From positions 1 through 9,991 of the forward strand of contig JANLID010000060.1 in assembly GCA_024654105.1 (NCBI GenBank): 9,991 nt of DNA. Direction: 5' to 3'. The position numbers and the translations under genes are program-made. This DNA is from Gallionella sp. Its GTDB lineage: Bacteria > Pseudomonadota > Gammaproteobacteria > Burkholderiales > Gallionellaceae. Below the pieces are notes generated by a model. It did no database searches. It was not told the DNA's origin and worked only from the letters and a program-made list of their open reading frames with translations. Positions 4,907 to 9,991 of the stretch are shown piece by piece (position 1 is the first letter of the stretch; each line of letters opens with the position of its first letter).

Positions 4907-5683
4907 TTATGGAATGCCTAACAAGTTAAGCATTGTGCCCAGTCCTTCATGAGTGAGTCTGTCCAGCAGCGGAGTGAAGTAGGGCATGGACAGCGCCAGC
5001 ACGAAAAATCCAATTGCCAGTGTAATGGGAAAACCAACGGCGAACAGATTAAGTTGCGGCGCGGCGCGGGTGAGTATCCCCAACGCGATATTGGTGATCA
5101 GCAGCGCGGCCAGTATCGGCAGTGAAATCTGCAAGGCGTAGGCAAAGATACTCCCGCCCCAACTGGCCACTCCGTAGAATCCATTGGCGGACATCATGCT
5201 GCCGATGGGCAGCGTGCGAAAGCTTTCGGCCAGTGCGGATAACATATACAGGTGGCCATTGATGACCAGAAAAGCCAGCGCCGCGATCATTCCCAACCAG
5301 CGCGCAACGACTGGAGTATAGGATGCGTTCAGGGGGTCATAAAAGCTGGCGAACCCCAGTCCCATCTGCAAGCCGGCCAATTCGCCGGCCATTTCCACCG
5401 CAGTGAAAATCAGGCGCATGGTGAATCCCATCGCCACGCCGATGATGATCTGCTGGACCATTATCAATAACCCTTGCGGGGAGACGACAGCAACCGGCGG
5501 CATGTCGCCGATGGCCGGCGCGATGATGATGGCAAGCAGAACAGACAAGCCGATCTTGACGCGCACCGGCACTTGCTTGTTGCCGAGCACCGGTGAACTG
5601 GCAATCATCGCCAGGATGCGCGTCAGCGGGAAAATCAGCGTGGCGAGCCAGGCATCGAGCTGTGCGCTGGTAATGTTGATCAT
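4907..5683 (-). CDS. fliR: Flagellar type III export gate protein FliR
   Basis: 258 residues, normal for FliR (~260). A polytopic hydrophobic protein with several membrane segments (for example near 42-58, 75-92, 133-152, 186-206 and 214-233) and the conserved block GLGFASFYDP (about 109-118). FliR joins FliP and FliQ in the export-gate core of the flagellar type III secretion apparatus inside the MS ring. In many bacteria flhB or HDOD/flhB-type genes follow; here flhB and flhA are absent and a signalling gene comes next. The start at 5683 follows AGGGCGG, 13 bp after the fliQ stop, as expected within one operon. Identification is secure. Confidence 0.95.
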   Translation of the reverse strand: MINITSAQLDAWLATLIFPLTRILAMIASSPVLGNKQVPVRVKIGLSVLLAIIIAPAIGDMPPVAVVSPQGLLIMVQQIIIGVAMGFTMRLIFTAVEMAGELAGLQMGLGFASFYDPLNASYTPVVARWLGMIAALAFLVINGHLYMLSALAESFRTLPIGSMMSANGFYGVASWGGSIFAYALQISLPILAALLITNIALGILTRAAPQLNLFAVGFPITLAIGFFVLALSMPYFTPLLDRLTHEGLGTMLNLLGIP

Positions 5684-5696
5684 ATATCCGCCCTGC

Positions 5697-5966
5697 TTAC
5701 CCGATCATCCAGGGGATGTTGCCGAACAGACGCCGGATGTAATCGACCATCGTGTTTACCATCCATGGGCCGGTCAAGATCAGCATCACAAAAATCCCCA
5801 GCAATTTTGGAATGAAAGACAAAGTCATTTCATTGATCTGTGTGGCGGCCTGGAAAATACTTACCACCAGACCAATGACCAGCGCGCTGAGCAGCAGCGG
5901 GGCGGAAATCATCAGCGTCATTTCGACGGCTTGCTGCCCGATGGTGATGACGGTTTCTGGGGTCAT
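5697..5966 (-). CDS. fliQ: Flagellar type III export gate protein FliQ
   Basis: 89 residues, the standard FliQ length. Two hydrophobic helices (about 16-37 and 53-72) flank the conserved polar stretch FQAATQINEMTLSFIPK (38-54), typical of the family. FliQ subunits pack around the FliP/FliR spiral to form the export gate in the inner membrane. It sits 15 bp after fliP and 13 bp before fliR. No strong Shine-Dalgarno is seen, so translation is probably coupled to fliP. Confidence 0.96.
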   Translation of the reverse strand: MTPETVITIGQQAVEMTLMISAPLLLSALVIGLVVSIFQAATQINEMTLSFIPKLLGIFVMLILTGPWMVNTMVDYIRRLFGNIPWMIG

Positions 5967-5981
5967 GGCAGAGTATGGAAT

Positions 5982-6794
5982 TTAGGTATAAAAGCTTTGT
6001 GCCAGAGAGCCGATTATCAAATTCCAGCCGTCGGCCAGCACGAACAGCATGATCTTGAAGGGCAGCGAAATGATCGCCGGCGATACCATCATCATACCCA
6101 TGGACATCAGCACGCTGGCCACCACCATGTCGATGATGAGGAACGGAATGAATACCACGAAGCCGATCTGGAAGGCGGTTTTTAATTCGCTGGTCACATA
6201 AGCGGGGACGAGAATGCGCAGCGGCACCTGGTCGGCATTTTGCAGCGGCTCGCTGTCGGAAATTTTGACAAACAGCGCGAGGTCGGCTTCGCGGGTCTGG
6301 CGCAGCATAAAGGCTTTCAGCGGTGCGCTGCCTTTTTCTACAGCATGCTGAAAATCGAATTTGTTTTCGCTGAAGGGCAAATAGGCGTCGGCGTATATCT
6401 TGTCGAACACCGGCGACATGACGAAAAAGGTGAGAAACAGTGCCAGGCCGATCAGCACCTGATTGGGTGGGGAAGAGGGCGTGCCGATGGCGGAACGCAG
6501 CAGGCTCAACACGATGATGATGCGCGTGAAGCCGGTCATCATCAGCAGAATCGCCGGCAGAAAACTCAGCGAGGTGAGCAGCAGCAGCGTTTGCAGGCTC
6601 AGGCTGTAAGTCTGGCCGCCGCCCGGCATTGGTGTGCTGGTCAGTGCAGGCAACCCCATTTCAGCCCATACATTCTGGCTTGTGCCGAGCAGAAGACAGA
6701 AGGCAGAGGACAGAAGACAGATAGATAACCAAGTAGTAGGGCGCAATAACCAACGGGCATTGCGCCGAATGTTAAGGTGTCGAGATCCGGTCAT
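5982..6794 (-). CDS. fliP: Flagellar type III export gate protein FliP
   Basis: 270 residues, about 25 longer than E. coli FliP (245). After residue ~45 it follows the family closely: PMPGGGQTYSLSLQTL (55-70), PAILLMMTGFTRIIIVLSLL (80-99), the MSPVFDKIY...PFSENK periplasmic region, FMLRQTREADLALF, and the C-terminal VPAYVTSELKTAFQIGF...LAQSFYT. A signal peptide precedes this with probable cleavage after VWA44. FliP is the main ring of the export gate. The ATG at 6794 has AAGGAG with a 10-nt spacer overlapping the fliO stop, so this start is well supported. The extra N-terminal length is basic (residues 1-20), and signal-peptide residues 24-35 are encoded by imperfect 7-bp tandem repeats (listed separately). 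Confidence 0.95.
   Translation of the reverse strand: MTGSRHLNIRRNARWLLRPTTWLSICLLSSAFCLLLGTSQNVWAEMGLPALTSTPMPGGGQTYSLSLQTLLLLTSLSFLPAILLMMTGFTRIIIVLSLLRSAIGTPSSPPNQVLIGLALFLTFFVMSPVFDKIYADAYLPFSENKFDFQHAVEKGSAPLKAFMLRQTREADLALFVKISDSEPLQNADQVPLRILVPAYVTSELKTAFQIGFVVFIPFLIIDMVVASVLMSMGMMMVSPAIISLPFKIMLFVLADGWNLIIGSLAQSFYT
6690..6724. repeat. Five imperfect 7-bp tandem repeats inside the fliP signal-peptide codons
   Basis: Plus strand units: CAGAAGA, CAGAAGG, CAGAGGA, CAGAAGA, CAGATAG. On the coding strand these encode fliP residues about 24-35 (SICLLSSAFCLL). Seven is not a multiple of three, so gain or loss of one unit would shift the frame near the start of fliP. Confidence 0.75.
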
Positions 6795-6808
6795 TTGGTC
6801 TCTGCTCC

Positions 6809-7246
6809 TTATTTGCGATGACTGAGGACTGACGACAGAAGGCTGGCAAATTTGTTTTCAGATGACAGAGGACTTGGGGAAGAGTCTTCTGTCTTCTGAA
6901 GCGTGTGCAAGGTGCGAATTTGCCCCGGCCCCACGCCGATCACCAGCCAGGTATCTTTCACTTCAACCAGCACGATGCGCTCGCGTTGTCCTATCGACGT
7001 TCCGCCCAACACTTTGAGCAGATTGCCCGAGCCCTGCTGCGCCACGTTCATGCGCTTGAGCAGCCAGGCAACCAGCACGATGGCGGCCAGCACCAGCAAC
7101 AAACTGAAAATGATTTGCACGATACTGCCGGAACTGACTGCGGGCGGTGGCGGGGTGTAAGCGGGGCGGATGTCCTCGGCGGCGAATGCAAGTTCGGAAG
7201 TCGCGAGGAGTGTAGCGGCGGCAAAATGGCCGAATTTGCGAAGCAT
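6809..7246 (-). CDS. fliO: Flagellar export-gate assembly protein FliO
   Basis: 145 residues. A signal-peptide-like N-terminus (residues 1-22, AFA near the cleavage point) is followed by a proline-rich stretch, one transmembrane helix (about 42-63) and a small cytosolic domain with the FliO pattern LKVLGGTSIGQRERIVLVEV (78-97) and WLVIGVGPGQIRTLH (100-114). FliO is a chaperone for FliP ring assembly. The last ~30 residues are serine-rich, look non-conserved, and are encoded by heptamer-repeat DNA, so they are probably a later addition. The start lies 1 bp after the fliN stop without a Shine-Dalgarno, implying translational coupling; its own stop overlaps the fliP Shine-Dalgarno. Confidence 0.92.
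   Translation of the reverse strand: MLRKFGHFAAATLLATSELAFAAEDIRPAYTPPPPAVSSGSIVQIIFSLLLVLAAIVLVAWLLKRMNVAQQGSGNLLKVLGGTSIGQRERIVLVEVKDTWLVIGVGPGQIRTLHTLQKTEDSSPSPLSSENKFASLLSSVLSHRK
6817..6900. repeat. Further heptamer-repeat DNA at the 3' end of fliO
   Basis: Plus strand: ACTGAGG, ACTGACG, ACAGAAG at 6821-6841; TCAGATG, ACAGAGG at 6858-6871; and the opposite orientation (CTTCTGT/CTTCTGA) near 6886-6899. Same heptamer theme as at 6690-6724. Together they encode the serine-rich last ~30 residues of FliO. Confidence 0.55.
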
Positions 7247-7247
7247 G

Positions 7248-7664
7248 CTATTTATTCAAGCGGCGTAGCCGTTCGGAGGGGGTAATGATGTCCGTCAGGC
7301 GGATGCCGAGTTTGTCGTTCACTACCACGACTTCGCCTTGCGCGATCAAAAAACCGTTGATCATCACATCCAGCGGTTCGCCGGCCATGCCAGCCAGTTC
7401 AACGACCGAGCCTTGTGCCAGTTGCAGCAGATTCTTGATCGGCATTTTGGTGCGTCCCAGCTCAACACTCAGCTGTACCGGGATGTCCAGAATCATGTCG
7501 AGATCATTTTGCGTGGTCGCAGAACCGCCTGACCCAAATTGCTCGAACATAAGCGGTTTGGCCGGTGCTGCCGGTTCGCTGGCGGTGGTTGCCTGTTCGG
7601 CCATGGCTGCGCCCCAATCGTCGGCGGTTATTGCGTCTTCTTCGTTGGCAGTTTCGTCAGGCAT
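7248..7664 (-). CDS. fliN: Flagellar motor switch protein FliN
   Basis: 138 residues, the usual length. An acidic, alanine-rich N-terminal tail (1-50) precedes the SpoA/C-ring domain (about 54-136) with LDMILDIPVQLSVELGRTKM, LAQGSVVEL, EPLDVMINGFLIAQGEVVVV and GIRLTDIITPSERLRRL. FliN forms the bottom of the C-ring with FliM, and takes part in switching and in docking of the export ATPase complex. The start at 7664 has a strong GAAGGAG six to seven bases upstream. A 115-bp gap with a REP-like palindrome separates it from fliM, an unusually wide interval for this operon. Confidence 0.96.
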   Translation of the reverse strand: MPDETANEEDAITADDWGAAMAEQATTASEPAAPAKPLMFEQFGSGGSATTQNDLDMILDIPVQLSVELGRTKMPIKNLLQLAQGSVVELAGMAGEPLDVMINGFLIAQGEVVVVNDKLGIRLTDIITPSERLRRLNK

Positions 7665-7710
7665 GATCTTCTCCTTCGTTAATGTGAAGCTCGCGAAGCG
7701 ACGTTCGCCT

Positions 7711-7745
7711 CCTCTCCCGCAGGCGGGAGAGGATTGAGGTGAGGG
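7711..7745. repeat. REP-like palindrome between fliM and fliN
   Basis: Perfect inverted repeat CCTCTCCCGC / GCGGGAGAGG (7711-7720, 7723-7732) followed by ATTGAGGTGAGGG. This palindrome-plus-tail form resembles dispersed intergenic palindromes known from many proteobacterial genomes (recalled, not searched). In the fliM-fliN mRNA it would form a stable stem that may protect upstream mRNA ends or cause partial termination; no U-tract follows. Confidence 0.6.
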
Positions 7746-7779
7746 AAACGGGCATGACGAAATTCATAATCGGGGATGG

Positions 7780-8763
7780 CTACTCGCCATGCTCGTTAGT
7801 TGAGAGCATTTTTTCGACTCTTAGCGCATATTGATTGTTGAATGCGCCATATTTGCATTCCATTACCGGCACGCCATCCACTAAAGCGATGATATTCTCA
7901 CCGACTTCCAGCGGGATGACATCGCCGCTGCGCATCTTCAGCACTTGTTCGAGCGTCACGCTGGCCTGGCCGAGCATGGCAGTCAATTCGATATTGGCGG
8001 ATTGCACCTGTTTGGACAGCAGTTGCAGCCAGCGCTGGTCTATGGCCAGATGGTCGCCCTGCATGGTGCTGTAAAGCAGCTCCTTGACCGGCTCGAGCAT
8101 GGAGTAGGGCATGCAAATGTGGAACGCGCCGCCGTTACCACCCAGTTCGATGTCGAACGTGGTGACGATGACCACTTCGTTTGGGGTGGCGATGTTGGCA
8201 AATTGCGGATTCATTTCGGAACGCACAAATTCGAATTTCAGGGGGTGAACGGATTCCCAGGATTTGCCATACGTTTCAAATACTACCGCCAGCATTTTTT
8301 GAATGATGCGCAGCTCGGTCTGGGTGAATTCACGCCCCTCGACACGGGAATGAAAACGCCCATCGCCGCCGAACATATTGTCCACCACCAGAAACACCAG
8401 ATTCGGATCAAAGATGAACAAACCATGGCCGCGTAGCGGTTTGGCCTGAATGATATTCAGGTTGGTTGGGACATGCAGGTTGCGGATGAATTCGCCAAAC
8501 TTCAATACCCGTACCGGCCCAACCGAAATGTCCGGGGTGCGGCGAATGAAATTGAATAGTCCGATGCGGAACAGCCGCGCGAAACGCTCATTGATAATTT
8601 CCATGGTGGGCATGCGCCCGCGCACGATGCGTTCCTGTGATGCAAGATTGTATGGGCGTACCTCTCCGGGCGCGGCTTCCGGATGATCTTTTTCATCATC
8701 CGTTTCGCCGGTTACTCCCTTAAGCAGGGAATCAACTTCGTCCTGTGAAAGAAATTCGCTCAT
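7780..8763 (-). CDS. fliM: Flagellar motor switch protein FliM
   Basis: 327 residues, standard. The N-terminal LSQDEVDSLLKG (5-16) is the CheY-phosphate-binding segment. A CheC-like middle domain (about 50-235) carries the GGDG motif at 132-135 (NMFGGDGRFHSRVEGREFT) that contacts FliG, and the C-terminal SpoA domain (about 245-320) joins FliN. FliM sits mid C-ring and turns phospho-CheY binding into a change of motor direction. It begins 6 bp after the fliL stop with only a weak ribosome-binding site, consistent with coupling. It is the natural output partner for CheY, and its middle domain is structurally related to the CheC-family protein encoded at 2692-3330. Confidence 0.97.
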   Translation of the reverse strand: MSEFLSQDEVDSLLKGVTGETDDEKDHPEAAPGEVRPYNLASQERIVRGRMPTMEIINERFARLFRIGLFNFIRRTPDISVGPVRVLKFGEFIRNLHVPTNLNIIQAKPLRGHGLFIFDPNLVFLVVDNMFGGDGRFHSRVEGREFTQTELRIIQKMLAVVFETYGKSWESVHPLKFEFVRSEMNPQFANIATPNEVVIVTTFDIELGGNGGAFHICMPYSMLEPVKELLYSTMQGDHLAIDQRWLQLLSKQVQSANIELTAMLGQASVTLEQVLKMRSGDVIPLEVGENIIALVDGVPVMECKYGAFNNQYALRVEKMLSTNEHGE

Positions 8764-8769
8764 TTCTTG

Positions 8770-9366
8770 TTATTGGATAATGAATGAAGTAAACAGTACA
8801 TCTGTTATACCGCTGGTTTGTGCCTTGATTGGCGCGGCATTGGGTGACGATTGAGCTACAGATTCTTCTTGGTTGGATGTGGCATCCGTTTCTGTGATCG
8901 CCGGTGCGGTTTTGCGCAAACCCAGAACATATTCGACTTGTGCCTTGATTTGTTCGGCCAGCTTCTGCTTGCCATCGAAACTGGCGAGCTCAGAAGGGCG
9001 CTTGCTCTGCAGCAGCATGTTTACGCGGTGCAGGATCTCCGGGTTGGTCGCCTTGATTTTTTTCTCCAGTTCAGGATTGGTAATTTTGAGTTCGATTGCA
9101 ACTTGCAGATATCGATCACCTTCCTCGTGAATCAGGTTGGCGGTGAATGTGCCCAGTTGAACATATGTCGCCGGAACCTCTGGAGCTGCTTCTTCCGCTA
9201 CTTTCCCGGCTTCATCCGGAGCCGGTTCCATCAACAAAAATGCCGCAGATCCGCCACCTATCAGCAGTGCCAGGGTTGCGATAACCATGATGAGTTTTTT
9301 TCTGCTCTTCTTGGGCGGCGGCGCATCCGTTTCCTGTGCTGCGGCGGGTTTTGCGGCTTTTGACAT
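8770..9366 (-). CDS. fliL: Flagellar basal-body/stator-associated protein FliL
   Basis: 198 residues, longer than E. coli FliL (154). A short basic cytosolic tail (PPPKKSRKK, 16-24) precedes one transmembrane helix (about 25-46), an acidic linker, and the periplasmic stomatin-like domain (YVQLGTFTANLIHEEGDRYL, 68-87; ELEKKIKATNPEILHRVNMLLQ). It ends with the conserved GITDVLFTSFIIQ. FliL assembles around stators and supports torque. The extra length comes from a low-complexity stretch of ~33 residues (about 153-185, rich in T, S, Q, A) inserted between the last domain helix and the conserved final strand. The start at 9366 has AAGGA with a 7-nt spacer. A 103-bp gap separates it from fliK; no clear promoter was found there. 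Confidence 0.95.
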   Translation of the reverse strand: MSKAAKPAAAQETDAPPPKKSRKKLIMVIATLALLIGGGSAAFLLMEPAPDEAGKVAEEAAPEVPATYVQLGTFTANLIHEEGDRYLQVAIELKITNPELEKKIKATNPEILHRVNMLLQSKRPSELASFDGKQKLAEQIKAQVEYVLGLRKTAPAITETDATSNQEESVAQSSPNAAPIKAQTSGITDVLFTSFIIQ

Positions 9367-9469
9367 GTCTGATTCCTTAATCGAAGGCTGAATTATGGGA
9401 GAAAACCAGCGCGAATGATAACTCGATTAACGCCAGAATTTCCCATTAACTTGCGCATTTGCCAGGTGT

Positions 9470-9991
9470 TCAGGCGAAGATATCCACCATGCCGTTATGG
9501 CGGCGCGCAGAGTTGATTTGTGCGGCTGCCATCAATAATCTGTCCGACCCGGAAGATGCGCTGGAGTCGTCAGGTTGGGCCGTTGTGCCGGAATCCTGGC
9601 TCATGAATCTTTCCGCATCGCGGTCGCGCGGCGGCTGGTCGCTGACGGTTGCATTACCCAGCGTAATGCCGTTATCGGCTAATGCCTCACGAAGTTTAGG
9701 CAAAGCGTTTTCCACCGCATCACGTACTGCGCCATGCGGCGAAGTGAACAGGGCGGTAGCCTGATTGTCGGAAATTTTCAGCACCACGTCCAACGGCCCC
9801 AAATCAGGCGGATTCAAGTGCAGCTCGGCGACCTGGTTCTGTTGCGTGCTCATCCAGTTGATCTTTTGCGAAAATTCATCTGCCCAGCCGTTGCTGCCCA
9901 GCGGAGTAGCAATGGTTTGCCGGGTGTCGGGAAGCCTGTTGTTGACTGGTACATTTGGCATGGCATCGGAGGCGGCAATTGATGGCGTCAC
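9470..9991 (-). CDS. fliK: Flagellar hook-length control protein FliK, C-terminal part
   Basis: The gene runs off the right edge, so only about the last 173 residues are visible and its real start lies outside. The conserved C-terminal hook domain is clear: VAELHLNPPDLGPLDVVLKI, then ATALFTSPHGAVRDAVENALPKLREALADNGITLGNATVSD. A disordered serine/aspartate-rich stretch and a short basic end (INSARRHNGMVDIFA) follow. FliK is secreted, measures hook length and triggers the export switch from hook to filament proteins through FlhB. It heads this part of the operon, upstream of fliL. Confidence 0.92.
   Translation of the reverse strand: MTPSIAASDAMPNVPVNNRLPDTRQTIATPLGSNGWADEFSQKINWMSTQQNQVAELHLNPPDLGPLDVVLKISDNQATALFTSPHGAVRDAVENALPKLREALADNGITLGNATVSDQPPRDRDAERFMSQDSGTTAQPDDSSASSGSDRLLMAAAQINSARRHNGMVDIFA

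Noticed and set aside
5403..6185. 260-residue plus-strand open frame, histidine- and glutamine-rich
   Set aside because: It is antisense to fliR, fliQ and fliP, which are certain. The histidine-rich run is a by-product of the reverse complement of the fliP Met/Val codons.
9367..9469. Possible promoter between fliK and fliL
   Set aside because: I looked for sigma-54 (GG-N10-GC), sigma-28 and sigma-70 patterns on the minus strand and found none convincing.
1..9991. CRISPR array, tRNA, rRNA, insertion sequence or prophage
   Set aside because: No regularly spaced direct repeats, RNA gene signatures, transposase or integrase were seen anywhere in the window.

Overview
The window is part of a flagellar and chemotaxis-signalling region from a Gram-negative bacterium. 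A betaproteobacterium is most likely: FlhD and FlhC are the master regulators, FliP, FliM and FliN are of the proteobacterial type, FliL carries an alanine- and proline-rich N-terminal tail, and base composition is moderate (roughly half G+C by eye). A Nitrosomonadales/Gallionellaceae-like host is a guess from overall gene style. Nothing in the window fixes the genus.

Layout. Every complete gene lies on the minus strand, so transcription runs from right to left. In transcription order: the 3' end of fliK (9991-9470), fliL, fliM, fliN, fliO, fliP, fliQ and fliR (down to 4907). Next come four regulatory genes: an HDOD-domain protein, a stand-alone CheY-like receiver, a CheC-family phosphatase and a PAS-GGDEF diguanylate cyclase (down to 1685). 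A 443-bp non-coding region follows (1684-1242), then flhD and flhC (1241-358). At the left edge, the last 41 codons of an unrecognised plus-strand gene (3-128) converge on flhC.

How it fits together. FliL/M/N/O/P/Q/R with FliK supply the stator-associated protein, the C-ring switch, the export gate and hook-length control. FlhD and FlhC form the transcription activator at the top of the flagellar hierarchy. The four genes in between look like a signalling module: a receiver, a phosphatase that could reset it, a c-di-GMP synthase and an HDOD scaffold. They are well placed to adjust motility.

The most interesting part is the leader region upstream of flhD. It carries a near-consensus sigma-28 (FliA) promoter pointing toward flhD. 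About 50 nt downstream is a terminator-like hairpin, so a short sigma-28-dependent RNA of about 80-85 nt is plausible. The 5' part of that RNA contains an 11-nt stretch complementary at 10 of 11 positions to the flhD ribosome-binding site. A second inverted repeat between hairpin and gene shares a 7-nt core with the bases next to that ribosome-binding site. Together these suggest an RNA-based negative feedback from FliA onto FlhD. This is inference from sequence and has not been demonstrated.

Other notable points: imperfect 7-bp tandem repeats inside the fliP signal-peptide codons and at the fliO 3' end, a REP-like palindrome between fliM and fliN, and an apparent in-frame continuation of the HDOD gene beyond its TGA stop.
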